Positions 47,526 through 58,864 of a stretch of 64,000 nucleotides of DNA are shown piece after piece. The stretch is from Phytophthora quininea. Taxonomy: Eukaryota > Oomycota > Peronosporomycetes > Peronosporales > Peronosporaceae. The stretch is from positions 78,111 to 142,110 of the forward strand of contig JAAVTG010000092.1 of assembly GCA_011947345.1 (NCBI GenBank). The letters are read 5' to 3'. Both the position numbers and the translations under genes were made by a program. The notes under the pieces are model-generated. The model was given only the letters and a program-made list of their open reading frames with translations, had not been told where the DNA came from and ran no database searches. The number at the start of each line of letters is the position of its first letter. Position 1 is the first letter of the stretch.

Positions 47526-47828
47526 CGAGCGTTTCCTGAGCACACAGGAAATCAAATGCGTTTATTCTACCACCTTTTAGCTGGCTGGGCTTCGTCGCCA
47601 CTGCAAACAGGAAAATCGCTGCAGAGCGATCGGTCTCTTGATAAGCATTGAGGAATCACCTATGGCTGAATCAAACCCTCCGGCAAATTTCACCAACCAC
47701 ATCACGAGTGATCCGATAAAATGTCCCGAGGGATTGTGTGCAATGACAAAAAGTAATCTTGCCAGTTCACTTGAATTGCCCCACCCAGTTCAGTCCACGA
47801 TTCACTCGTTCTTTGACACTAACAATTT

Positions 47829-48532
47829 ATGGACTGGCGGAGTCTCCTTGTGGCGATACTGGCCACACTTGTTGCTGTTGATGCTGGTTTAGATCGCAAC
47901 GGCGATAGGCTACTCCGAGTTGACAATTTGGACGAGGAGCGAGGCGGCTTGACATCTGTCTTGGCATCGATCAAGGATGGCATTAAGAAGGCCGCGAAAT
48001 CCGTGGGGCGGTCAATCAAGACGCAGTACTGGGTCGAGGTTGGGAAGTCCGACGAGCAAGTCAAGAAGGCGTTGAAGCTGGACGGGCTGACGGGGGCCGC
48101 ACTCACAAGCAACAAGAACTACAAGACGTACCAGAAGTTCATGTACAAGCTCGAAGGCCGTCAGCTGGACGACTGGCTGGATGAAGGCGTCTCTACATAC
48201 AAGGTCTGGAAAAACTGAAATTGTCCCAATTCCCTGAGGACACGTTAAAGTCTACGAAGGAGTTCAAGACCTACAAACGGTACGTGAACAAGTACGACGA
48301 TGAGATCATGGCGTGGAAGAATGGTGTGTTAGAGCCCGAAATCCATTACGGCTCCAAGTCAGCCAAAGAAATGATGGCAAAGACGGAGATTTGGGCTGAA
48401 GCAGGACGGAAGAGGTGGTACGTGAAGGAAATGCTGGGACTCGACGGTTTACATGGCGATGCACTGACGGCGGCAACGAACTACAAGTTCCTTAAGCGTT
48501 TCGAAGAGCTGACGCAAAAGCCTAAGAAGTAA
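47829..48532 (+). CDS. RxLR-EER secreted effector, WY-type, one frame break
   Basis: Signal peptide at about residues 1-19, RLLR at 27-30, DEER at 35-38. The effector region has the same modules as the gene at 45,459: a YWVEVGKSDEQVKKALKL helix, an NYKTYQKFMYKLEGRQL helix, YKRYVNKYDDEI and IWAEAGRKRWYVKEMLGLDG. The frame changes once, at an A run near 48,211-48,215, and everything after it stays family-like to the stop at 48,530. Because the same kind of break occurs in housekeeping genes here, the gene may be intact in the organism; a true frameshift would truncate it to 129 residues. The upstream motif is at 47,784-47,807. Confidence 0.75.
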
Positions 48533-49411
48533 ACCTAGACTTCTTGACTCGATTTTGAATTGATGACGCCGCTAATTCCTTGGCGACCTAGCAACTCCAT
48601 GCTCGCTGCTTTTGCTTACGATCCGCCTCTGTGAAAATCTCCTTGATGATCGACGTGCACTGGCTGAGCTCCTTCTTGGGGCTAGGCGGATGACCAAGTT
48701 GAGTCGGAGGGTTCGGCAGGTTGGGGGCACTGATGACGTTCATCAGATTGCAACCGTGCAAGCTCATGAGCACACTTGGCTCGAACTTGCAACAACGCAA
48801 GCGACAGCATTAGGGAATCTCAGCGCGGAAGCGCTAGCCAGGTTTGACAGGCTTCGCCACGCTGGAGAGTTGGCATCACTTCTTTCAATGACAGTGGACG
48901 TTGAATGCACGCGCGAATCACCGCAGACAACACGATCACTGTTGCTGTGCCCGTAAAAATGTTTATTGTACTGAAAGCTAATCGGTTCTCTGCGAAGATA
49001 TGCTTCATTTCCGTTTTCCTCGTAGTAGTCCAGCCTCGCGGATACTCTGACGAATGTTACTCAGCACTGACGTCCAGTTGGCACAGCAGCCCATGCAGGA
49101 GCTGAAGTGAGTCTCAAACAACCAATTTGGGCATCGTGCGATGGCAAAACAGCAATGACTGAGGCAGTACGCTGAAATGCCTTCCACATTCTGTAGCCCA
49201 GGCCTGACTGCTGAATGCTGTTTACCACGCAATACTGTACGTCCTAAACGCGATGGTCTTGATTACTTCAGTTAACGTGTAGCTGCTTACACTTTTGGTG
49301 CGGTCAAGATTGTTGACCTCGACATATTTGCTACCAGTTCAAGGTGGAGCGCAGGAAAACACTTTTCTTTTGCAATCGATAGTGAACAAGTACGTTTGTC
49401 GTCCAAGCCAC
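48533..49411. other. Intergenic region, no certain gene
   Basis: About 880 bp. A minus-strand frame ending at 48,588 (KELSQCTSIIKEIFTEADRK and a basic tail) and a plus-strand frame at 48,612-48,956 compete. Neither has a recognisable domain or promoter. Confidence 0.35.
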
Positions 49412-50383
49412 ATGGAGCAGACTCAACCGACATTCAGCGACGGTGTGATCGGTCATGTGCTACCGCGTGGTCGGCCGCTCGACTGCAAGAGCACCACCAG
49501 CATCAAGGTGGTCCGTTCGCGCTCGTCAATATTACCTCGCCATAACCACAGTACCGAAGGCCGGTCGCTCTGCAGCGATTTTCCTGCCGATTGTGGCGAC
49601 GACATGTCCAAACGCCTAGCCAAGAAGAAGGCTATCCGGCGAGAACAGCTTCGGCGGAGCCAAGCTCGCTTCCGACAAAAACAGCGCGACCTGCAGCGGC
49701 AGACAGAGCAACGACTCGGAGACGAAATACAAGAACTATGTCGGTCGATCCAGGAGATCAAACTGATGCGCCAACGACTTCATCTCCGAGGCAAGACCAA
49801 GCCAAGTCGATGGAACATCGTCGGGGAAGTGCTTCATCTGATCGAAACGTGCTTCCAGTCCCCGTGGTGTGCTGGTGGCGTCGACGATATGCAGAGCCAC
49901 CCCATCGTCCATAGCAGCTTGCAGCGACTTCAAACGCTGGTCCTGCCAAGCGTGGCCATGGGTGGACTCTACGGCTTCAAGGCTTTATCGGAACAGCTAC
50001 GTCGCTACGTTTTGTACTTTGGCGATCCACACATCGAGGTGCAGCGGATCGAACCAGTGGGCGTTGGGGTGGTGAGAGCAACTGCGACGTTGAGTCTGTC
50101 GATTACTGAGCAATCGCTGAAGTTTGTATTTCCGCACTTGACATTGGAGGGCGAGGAACAATCGCTTCGAGACCGTCTGCTGGGCCAACGTCTCCATTGC
50201 AGCAGTTCCTTGACATTTCTGCTCGACGACGACAGCGGATGCATGCAACGCCTGGAGCTGAATGTCGCTTTGCTGACCTCGTTGTGTGGTGTTTTGGGAG
50301 ACCAAAGTGGTGCAGCGCGTGTGCTTGAACGAGCTTGGATTAGCCCCGAGGGTGTGATTGGAGCCCCGACGCAGAATCACTAA
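49412..50383 (+). CDS. bZIP-like transcription factor
   Basis: A 323-residue ORF from the ATG at 49,412. A basic region, AIRREQLRRSQARFRQKQRD at about residues 70-95, leads into a short heptad region (LQRQTEQRLGDEIQELCRSI). This resembles oomycete bZIPs with the form RREQCRxNQARYRxKQ. The position that is Asn in canonical bZIPs does not look canonical here, as in the oomycete-expanded class with substituted DNA-contact residues. The C-terminal 200 residues (SVAMGGLYGFKALSEQLRRY, TATLSLSITEQSLKFVFPHL) form a conserved-looking folded region of unknown role. An in-frame extension to 49,295 exists but lacks an ATG. The gene ends 420 bp from the convergent SMC6. Confidence 0.7.
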   Translation: MEQTQPTFSDGVIGHVLPRGRPLDCKSTTSIKVVRSRSSILPRHNHSTEGRSLCSDFPADCGDDMSKRLAKKKAIRREQLRRSQARFRQKQRDLQRQTEQRLGDEIQELCRSIQEIKLMRQRLHLRGKTKPSRWNIVGEVLHLIETCFQSPWCAGGVDDMQSHPIVHSSLQRLQTLVLPSVAMGGLYGFKALSEQLRRYVLYFGDPHIEVQRIEPVGVGVVRATATLSLSITEQSLKFVFPHLTLEGEEQSLRDRLLGQRLHCSSSLTFLLDDDSGCMQRLELNVALLTSLCGVLGDQSGAARVLERAWISPEGVIGAPTQNH

Positions 50384-50720
50384 ATGCAATCAATACATGT
50401 GAGACCTGCATGAAGTTTTACTTGGAATGGAGGAGCAGCCGCCAAAACTTGCAACAGTGCGTATGGAATCTTCAGATGCCGCCAAGGCACCACGAACGTG
50501 GCGCCATTGCCGATGTCGTACTTGAGCTTGATGCCGTCGCCATTTTGTCGGTCCACTTGGTCTCCGCCGCGCTCCTCGTGGTCGTTTTGGTCGTCGCCGT
50601 CATCCTCTTCGTCGACCACGAGATGGCAAAAGGCCAACAGTTGTCACTCTTGAACCAAACAATGATGCGCATCGCCGTTGAAATATCGTTTGTCAATCAA
50701 AGGCAGCACCACTACCTTGT
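50380..50720 (-). CDS. Possible hypothetical protein, partial
   Basis: A minus-strand frame reads an acidic segment (VVDEEDDGDDQNDHEE) and then GATFVVPWRHLKIPYALLQV, with stop at 50,380. Upstream in another frame is LIDKRYFNGDAHH. It might be a small gene between SMC6 and the bZIP gene, or chance. No start is evident. Confidence 0.25.
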
Positions 50721-50802
50721 ACGAATGCTAATACTACTCAGTACACCCAGCAACACCCGTTTATAGTACCTCCTCCCCAAGGTGTTGAATCCTCTTCTTT
50801 CC

Positions 50803-53800
50803 TCAACTCCGATCCGCATTCATCCGATCCCGTGGCGGGTTCATCTTTTGGATTTTCACCATCGGGTCTCGGCGCAGCGCACTGTCAGCAACGCAACGAG
50901 TTAGACCAGGCAATCCGACAACGAACGCTCTTAATTGTACCATACCTGAGATCGTTGGGCGTCACAAAGATAAACTGTTTCTTCCCGTCCTTCTTGGCCG
51001 CTTCCACGAGCAGTTGGATGGTCATATCGCGGTTCACAGAGTCCATGAACACGTCGAACTCGTCCATGACACGGAATGGACACTCGATGCTTTCACCGAG
51101 CGCCAGCAGCAGCGACACTTGCGTGTACGAGCGCTCCCCACCTGACAGCTCCTTCATGTCCGTCACCTGCGAAGCCCGCGAGGCTCCTTTCTCGTTCTGC
51201 AACACTGCAATGTCGAGCTTCTGGTCGCCGTGGCGGAACTTCAGTTTGCCAGCAAAGTTGTTGAGTTCCATGTACTTGTTGAAGCCAAGCGACGTGCGGA
51301 GGGAGATCTCCTTGCGCAGGATGGCCCACACGCGCTTGCGCTCGTCCAGCATGGAGCGGACGCACTCGAGATTGTCCTGGAACTTGTCAAAGTTCTTCTT
51401 TTGCTTTTGTATTTGATCTTCTTGGCCTCCAGATCGTCCCTGAGTTCCGCCAGGTCCATGCCTTGGAACCGAGTGCGTTCGTGGATGATTTGCTTCTTAA
51501 TATCGGTGAGCCGCTTGCCATAGTAGTCATGCGAGTGGGTGACGGCAACTCGTTCGCAGTGAAGTTGCGCCTTCTGCCTTTGCTCCTCACAGTCCTCTTG
51601 GATCGTTGCCAGAGCGTCTTCCATATGCGCCAACGCCTCGCGGAGCGCGGCACTCTCCCGATGACTCGTCATTTCCTGCACCTTCATCTCGCTCAAGTGC
51701 TTATAGATTGCATCGGCGTCTTCCTGGTACTCGTTCATCTCAATGGCAATTTGCTTCTCTACCGCATGCAGCTCCTCCAGCTCATGTAGCTGACCCTCCA
51801 GGTCTGGGTTTGACTTTAGGATCGTCTCGTTCAGCTCTTCTTCACGGACGTGGATGCCTTCTAATTCTTCCTGAGCTGCTCGAACTTCATCCTCAAGCAC
51901 TGAGGTATCGAGTGTGTGCTGCTGCAAGTCATCGGACAGTTCCTCCTCGAGACTTCGCAGCTCGACACGTCTCTGATTAAAGCGTCGAGACAAGTGGTCA
52001 ATGCGGTCGCTATGCTGCCTCATTTGCCTACGGAAGTCTTCTCTCTCACGTCGCATTTGGGTTTCGTCACGGCGCAAAACGTCCAAGTTGCCTTGCAAGT
52101 AGTCTAACTTTTGTTCAAGTTCTCGGATGTCCCCTTCGACATCTTGGCAAATGATGGAGCTACGGCGGGGTCCTTTGTTCGCAATGAACGCCAAATTGCC
52201 AGAGCGCACAATGAACTTGTCGCCGCTGGGCATGTACACCTCGTTAACGTATCGAGCCATGCGAAAGTTGCCGCTTGATCCACGAAGGACGCTTTCCTCT
52301 GCGGTCTGGCGATCATCAAACAGCAATTTGCTTTCCGAGCTGCACACGTCCACAAGCGCATTGAAGACTTCGTCGTCACTCACATCGAGGATATTGCAAA
52401 TGGCGTGAGAGGCTAGCTCGCCTTCTGCTAGGCGTAAGCTGCTGTACCGACGACCTGTGCGTTGGGAGATGATGATGCTAGCTTGGTTGTGAGGGCACCT
52501 GGCTTGGCGCTTTAAGTCATCCAGCAGCGCCTTGTCTCGGCCATTTACAACCAAGTAGCTTCCTAGTGTGCCCTTCACGGCCACTTCAATGGCAACTGCA
52601 AAATGCATGAACCTCTCGGGGAGTTTCACAAACATACCTAGAGGCCCAATAGGCGGCGCTGTGAAGCGATGGCGGTTCTGGTGGATGAGCTGCTGTAGCT
52701 GCGGGATCCTGCTGCCAAAGACAACCAGACTGTCCCGCTTCTGACTTTTCAACGAGTTAATGCGGTGCTGCGTTCTCGCAGCCTCTCCGTCGGCCTCACG
52801 CAGTTGGTGGAGGCAGTTGTCGTGGCGGGTTTCCAGCTCGTCTAGCTCGCGTGGTCGACCCTGGTCACGGTTCTTGGCGTCCTCAAACTCGTCTTCGGCC
52901 TCTGCAACTTCTCGCCGCTTAACCTCGATGCGATGCCGCATTTCGTCATTTCGCTGCATGCGGTTGCGCAGCATGGCTTCGTGGTTCTCTCGCTTCTTCT
53001 CGACGTCACGCTGCAAACGCTGCAGCCGTTGTTGCGCACGCTGCTTCGACTGTGCCAGTTGCTTCAGCTCCGCCTTGCACGTGTGCAGCGGACGACGCGC
53101 TTCATGGATGCGATGCTTCACTTCTGATTTTCTACGACTGTTTTCAGTCATGCGCGCACTGACCTCTTCCAGTTTGTCGTTCTTCTCCCTCTGCTTCTGC
53201 TCGAGGTTCTGCACCTGCTCCTTGGTCTCTGCATAGTCCTCTTCGACCTGCTCGGCGTCGCGTTGCTTGCGCTTTATCTTCTTCTCCATCTTGTGTGCTT
53301 CCGCTTCCTTCTCGCTCACGAAGGACCATGCGAGTTCTTTCTTGAGCACTTCAAACTCTTCCTCCAACTTCCCGATGCTCTGCGCTTCCTTCCACTGCTT
53401 TTTGGCCTCTTTCATGGCTTGCTCCAGCGTGCCAATCTTGGCTTTTCTCTCTTCAACGTGGACTCGGCAATGGTGCGTGTTTCCTCGTCAATCTTCGAGT
53501 AAGTGTTTCTCATCTTGTACAGATCTGTGCTCTGCAAGAAGAATTTATACTTGTCCTGTGGATTTCCTTTCAGGAACAGCTTGGCGTTCTCCTGGTCCAA
53601 GATGGCGCACGGGTTCTCCGTCTGGATGTTAAGGTGGTCCAGCATGGCTTCCAGGTCCGTCTTCAGCTTGGACACCAGCACGCCGTGCTCGCTCTTGAGT
53701 CGGTACTCTGCCGAGCCGTCTCGGCGGATGAGTCTCTCCACCTTGATTTTCTTGCCGAAGTCATCCGGTCGGAAGGCGTCGCTGCCTCTGGCATCGTTGC

Positions 53801-54246
53801 GTAAAGTAATGCGCACGAGGGCGTTCCCTCGTGGCCGTGGCGGATGAGGTTCTTAATACTTTTACCTCTATGAGTGCTACGTGCGCTGGCCCCCAGACAG
53901 ATCTGAATGGCCGCGATGATGGCGCTCTTGCCGCTGCCGTTCTCCCCGTGATGAAATTGATGTGCGGGCTCAGCTGCACGCGCAGCTTGCGGTGGCACAT
54001 GAAGTTCTCGCAGTAGATCTCCTCCACCACGCCCATCTCCGTCTCGATGGCGGCGTCGGCCTGGGACAGCTCGGACGCGCTCTGCTTGGTCTTGCGCTTG
54101 CTGCCTGGAGACGCGTCGGCGTCGTCGTAGGCGTCCTCCAGCTCGTCCTCCGTCTCGCTGGTCGTGTTGGCGTCTTGACTGGCGGTGGCCACGTCGCCCG
54201 CGCGCGTCTTCTGCGCCTTGAGGGACGGCCGGCGAGCCAGCATCAT
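50803..54246 (-). CDS. SMC6: SMC6, SMC5/6 complex ATPase
   Basis: Structural maintenance of chromosomes protein for DNA repair and recombination-intermediate handling. It starts at the minus-strand ATG at 54,246. An acidic tail precedes YCENFMCHRKLRVQLSPHIN and Walker A GENGSGKSA (about residue 100); next are HLNIQTENPCAILDQENAKL (SMC6-type), long coiled coils, a hinge near 52,600-52,200, the signature LSGGERSYTQVSLLLALGES and Walker B FRVMDEFDVFMDSVNRDM. The last intron is 50,882-50,945 (64 bp), and the final exon reads ALRRDPMVKIQKMNPPRDR to the stop at 50,803. Five reading segments are separated by one-base losses near 53,950, 53,830, 53,450 and 51,405. The length of about 1,125 residues is typical. 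Confidence 0.9.
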
Positions 54247-54465
54247 GGCGCTTACTTGCCGACTGCTAGTTCGCTCGCTGCAGAATGGCCTTCGCGCCAA
54301 AATTTAGGAACTAGGGCAGGTTGATTCCGGCGAAACCTACACTAGTTTCTAATTTAGCCGGAATTAATCTTTTGAATGACATTGACCAACGGCAAGCTGT
54401 TGACAACTGCAACTTTTATTTAGCAGCACTTCCTTGTCCGCAGCAATGGCAATGGCGCGCAGGTA

Positions 54466-55615
54466 TGGATAATGCTAGTATATATTGCATGGAGTGCTTA
54501 CTTGGACCTGCAGACGTTGTGCGCTTTGTCAGCAGTTCTACGGCTCTGGGTTTCTCGACAATGTGGCAGCGGGGGTGCGTCCAGAGACTGTTTCATTGCT
54601 GCTGCTGACTAACGAGGTTTTTGAGCAGGAACTGCTTCGTGCGCGACGCATGCTGATGGAGCGCAGTACCGAGGATGACACACCTTCTAGTCGATTGGTA
54701 CGAGAAGCGTTCGACCAGTTCCTGACCGACATGACGCGCGAGCGTGAAGCACTCGACATCTGCCAGCGGAACATGCCGCTGGACGTGTGCGTGTTCTGCG
54801 TGCAGTTCTTGCCGTCGACCTACGACGTGAGCGGTGACGACGAGGGAGAAGCTCGGGCAGCTCGACGGACGTCAACACCTTCATATTTGCCAACGCGGCG
54901 ATGCAGCGCAGCAGCTCAGGGACGCTCAAGCCTCGTGATCCAGCACCAATTCCCACCACAGCGAGGCAGTCGAGCTGCTCTTGGCCAGACCTCGCAGACT
55001 CCGTGGGCTGTAGCTAGATCGCAGCGACCGCGAAGTTGTTCTCGACCTCCAGTAGATCCAGAGGTGTCTGCATCTCCTCGACCAGCCCCAACGTATCGTC
55101 TTCTGTCCCATGACGCTACCCGCGTACTTCGGATCGAATCGCCTGCAATAGCGCTCAGTTCCGTGACAACCGTTCGCCCGAGAGTGCAGAGCAACGAATA
55201 CGAGCAACGACTAGCGGCTACGAACGTCATGAACAACCTGCGCGTGCAAGAGCAGCACCAAGCAGCAGCCATTTTCCGGGCTGAAAACAACAAGCGCGAA
55301 GCATATTATCGTCAACGAGTGGCAGAAGCATCGGCGGCCCAGAAGGCTGCGTATCAAAACGGAGAGTGCATGACGAGTGGTACAGCTCCAGGCTCAGCAA
55401 TGCAGCATCAAAATTTCCACCACACTCTCGCCAATGGTGCCGAAACCTTGTACACTGGGGTCGTCGTCGCTCGGCAGAAAAATACTTCATCAAAGCCCGG
55501 ACTCGGAACAACCATGGGGGCTAAGATTGTCACGAAAAAGCATGCTCGACTCTTTAAGACGGAACTTCTCTTCCCAGCGATACCCACCGCCAGCACTCGA
55601 GCGACTTTGAATTGA
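54466..55615 (+). CDS. Hypothetical protein with N-terminal Cys-rich and coiled-coil segments
   Basis: An open frame of up to 376 residues. The N-terminal part has a C-x2-C-x2-C pattern (TCRRCALCQQFYG), then a helical segment (EQELLRARRMLMERSTEDD, EAFDQFLTDMTREREALDIC), a long low-complexity Ser/Pro/Arg-rich middle, and a C-terminal helical stretch (NNLRVQEQHQAAAIFRAENN). The ATG at 54,466 is in a different frame from the body, and the body lacks an ATG, so the start is unresolved. It is divergent from SMC6, 220 bp away. I do not recognise the family. Confidence 0.5.
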
Positions 55616-55690
55616 TAAATTGGTTCGCTCGATCAAAAAGTTGGCAAGATTACCGCGGCAAGCAGAGCGCGCTAATGCTACGATTTCAAA

Positions 55691-57062
55691 TTACAGGCCG
55701 AGCCAACCTTGGTCGCTGAAGAAGAAGCCGATGGTCGATCCCGCAGCGATACCGAAGAACAGGCAGAACACCATGACGGCGCCGCCTGACTCGCGATCCT
55801 CCGGGCTGAGCATCCGAGGGGCAATGCCCATCGTCACTGTCGATAGGAAGCCGTTCGTCAGCCCGATGAACAAATTCAACACGATGTTATAGACGATGGC
55901 GCCCATGTCGTCAAACCCGAAGGAATACAGCGACGTTCCAGCGACTCCCATGAGCAGCAGCGGAATGAACGCCAACCGTAAGAACGACAAGCCAAAGCAC
56001 CAGTTGCTGTTGAGAAGCTTGTATAGTGCGGCGCCTGTCAGCACGCGGCCGAAGAAATCGCCGTAGTTGTAGCTGCCGACAATGCCCGGCGAGCAGTACC
56101 AGTTCTCCGTGACGGTGTGGGTGACAGCAGCGTACGGCGGCTCCAGGTTACGAGCAGCGGCACAGCCAAAGCCAGGATATACCGCCAGCGACACGAAGAA
56201 GACGAGGAACTGGGCCAATGCAGGCACCCAGATAATACGGAAGATCCGCCACAGGTTGGTCCACGTCTTGCCGATTGGTTGCGAGGCCAGACGCTCGGCT
56301 TCCGTTGAGTCTTCGTTGCGTTGGAGAACGTACTTTACGCACGGCAGCTTGGTGAGGCGGTGGTAGACGAAGAGTGCAGCGAAGAGCACGAGGATGAGGA
56401 TCCCGAAGAACAGGTAGAACGCCAATTTGGTCGAGTCGCCAGTTTGGCGCACTCCGCCTACAGCGAGACGCAGAACTGTGGCGAGTGTGATGTTGAGAAT
56501 CCCGGCCGTGCCGTTGCCGATCTGCACGGCTTGGGAAAACTTGGGAATCGAAAACAACGCCGCGAGTGTGTAGTAAGTGGCTTCGGTGAGGGAGTTACCG
56601 AGCCCGATCACGAAGAAGCACACGAGCACCAGAATGGCCCCGTTTTCTGGTTGGAGAAGTTGATGGCACTGAAGATCATGATGAGAATCGCCATTACAAC
56701 GAAAATGCTGTAACCCACGTGCACGCGAAACGTCCGTCGCAGCTTCTTGTCGTAACCAGTGAACATCTGAAGGCTGTGGCCGATCACCATGGGCCACGAT
56801 GTGAACAGCGTCGTCAGGAAGGAAAAGTCGAGCCCCGAGTCGGCGAACTGCACCTCGAAAAGTCCTGGGCGCTCAGACACGAGTAGTACGCCCACAGGAC
56901 CGAGCCGTTGAGGAACATGAACATGTAGAAAATCTTGCGCTCATTCTTGACCATGTCGTCCCAGATCTCTTGCGGCATACCATCGCGACCAGTTTCAAGC
57001 GTATCTGGGTTTTGGAGCAGCTTGTCGGACTTGCGTGGCGATTCCGTCGTGCTCGATTCCAT
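55691..57062 (-). CDS. Equilibrative nucleoside transporter, copy 1
   Basis: A SLC29/ENT-type membrane carrier for nucleosides or nucleobases, about 457 residues. A hydrophilic N-tail ends MPQEIWDDMVKNERKIFYMF. Then come about 11 membrane helices with FLNGSVLWAYYSCLSAQDF, YNYGDFFGR (the ENT N-x-x-D-x-x-G-R block), LRLAFIPLLLMGVAGTSLY, NGFLSTVTMGIAPRML and GAVMVFCLFFGIAAGSTIGF. Two one-base losses split it: TTTT at about 56,855 and GGGG at about 56,638, each restored by one more base. It is the outermost minus-strand member of a four-gene array. Oomycetes cannot assume host purine supply, but salvage by ENTs is a reasonable role. Confidence 0.85.
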
Positions 57063-57090
57063 CGTCGCTCTGTTTTGGTGTTTGCCTGTC

Positions 57091-57106
57091 GAATCGCAGA
57101 ATGAGC
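57091..57106 (-). promoter_or_regulatory. Inr-FPR core promoter of ENT copy 1
   Basis: On the minus strand this reads GCTCATTCTGCGATTC, a near-exact match to the oomycete initiator plus flanking promoter region (GCTCATTYYNCAWTTT). It lies 29-44 bp upstream of the ATG. Confidence 0.75.
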
Positions 57107-57387
57107 AACTGGGGATTCAGCCTTTCCAGCGCGGACTTTTTGGCTGGCTGGAGTCCGTCGACGAGAAAGCACGTAGTGCATTTGAAAGCCCCATTTCGCT
57201 AATCAGCGATCATCAGTCAGCCCATCGCGTTACCCTGCTGATGCCACGCACTTGCATACAAATTCCAAGTCAACGGCCGTTATCAGAGTGACGCACCCTG
57301 GTGACGCGCTGTACAACGGCAGAATACCAAGTGCTTCCAAGGCTCATAACAAAAAACAATTCAAAATGCAGAGGACAGCTCTGCTGC

Positions 57388-58740
57388 TTACAGACCCAAC
57401 CAGCCCTGGTCGCTAAAGAAGAAGCCGATGGTCGAACCAGCAGCCAGTCCGAAGAACAAACTAAAGACCATCACGGCGCCGCCTGACTCGCGGTCCTCGG
57501 GCTTCAACATGCGAGGAGCAACCCCATGGTCACCGTCGACAGGAAGCCGTTCGTCAAGCCGATGATGAGGTTGAGCACAATATTGTAGGCGATAGCACCC
57601 ATATCGTCATAGCCGAACGAGTACAGTGACGTTCCAGCGACGCCCATGAGCAGCAGCGGGATGAAGGCCAGACGCAGGATGGACAAACCGAAGCACCACT
57701 GGCTGTTCAAGACCTTGTAGACGGCACCTGCCGTCAGGACACGAAGAAATCGCCGTAGTTGTAGCTGCCGACAACACCCGGCGAGCAGTACCAGTTCTCC
57801 GTGACGGTGTGGGTGACAGCAGCGTACGGCGGCTCCAGGTTACGAGCAGCGGCACAGCCAAATCCAGGGTATACCGCCAGCGACACGAAGAAGACGAGGA
57901 ACTGGGCCAATGCAGGCATCCAAATGATGCAGAAGATCCGCCACAGATTCGCGACCGTCTTGCCAACAGGTTGCTTTGCCAGGTTCTCCGCCTTGATGGA
58001 CTCTTCGTTGCGCTCTAGCAGGTACTTGACACACGGCAGACTCATGAGCTTGTAATACACAAAGACTGCAACGATGAGCACGACGATGAGGATCCCGAAG
58101 AAGAGGTAGAACGAAAGCTTGGTTGAATCACTCGTTTGATGAACGCCGCCCACAGCCAGACGCAGTACAGTGGCCAATGTGATGTTGAAAATGCCGGCAG
58201 TTCCGTTGCCGACCTGAACGGCTTGCGAGAACTTGTTGATCGGGAAGAGCGCCGCAAACGTGTAGTAGGTCGCCTCGGTGAGCGAGTTGCCGAAGCCGAT
58301 GATGCCGAAGCAGACGAGTACGAGGATGGCGCCGGTCTTCTGGTTGGAGAAGTCGATGGCACTGAAGACCATGATGAGGATGGCCATGATAACAAAGATG
58401 GTGTAACCCACGTGCACGCGGAACTGGCGGGAGATGCTCTTGTCCAGACCAAGCACGACTTGCACCAAGTGACCGATGAACATGGGCCAGCAAGTGACCA
58501 ACGTCGTCAGGAAGGAAAAGTCGAGCCCCGAGTCGGCGAACTGCACTCGTAAAAGTCTTGGGCGCTCAGACACGAGTAGTACGCCCACAGGACCGAGCCG
58601 TTGAGGAACATGAACATGTAGAAAATCTTGCGCTCGTTCTTGACCATGTCGTCCCAGATCTCTTGCGGCATGCCGTCGCGTCCGATCTCGAGCGCTTCGG
58701 GCTCCTGGAGGAGTTTGTCGGACTTGCGTGGCGACTCCAT
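57388..58740 (-). CDS. Equilibrative nucleoside transporter, copy 2
   Basis: A paralogue of copy 1 with the same N-tail and helices (CLSAQDFYE, WRIFCIIWMPALAQFLVFFV, NSQWCFGLSILRLAFIPLLL). Three frame breaks: a lost G near 58,547, a lost G in a GGGG run near 57,524 and a 4-base deletion in the GDFFGR codons near 57,742. The last is not a homopolymer change, and the conserved Gly-Arg is lost with it, so this copy could be a true pseudogene. About 180 bp around 57,742-57,920 are almost identical to copy 1 while the flanks differ more. Confidence 0.8.
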
Positions 58741-58788
58741 TTCACTGTCCTGGTTCCGCTGCTTTCGTGGCTGTCGCTGCTGTCTGGC

Positions 58789-58804
58789 GAATTGCAGAAT
58801 GAGC
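58789..58804 (-). promoter_or_regulatory. Inr-FPR core promoter of ENT copy 2
   Basis: On the minus strand this reads GCTCATTCTGCAATTC, matching the oomycete Inr-FPR consensus at all but the last fixed position, 49-64 bp upstream of the ATG at 58,740. Confidence 0.8.
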
Positions 58805-58864
58805 AGGAAGGACGCGGCCAACCAGCGGGAGCAACGGCGGTAGCGGCCGATCGGACAAAACACG

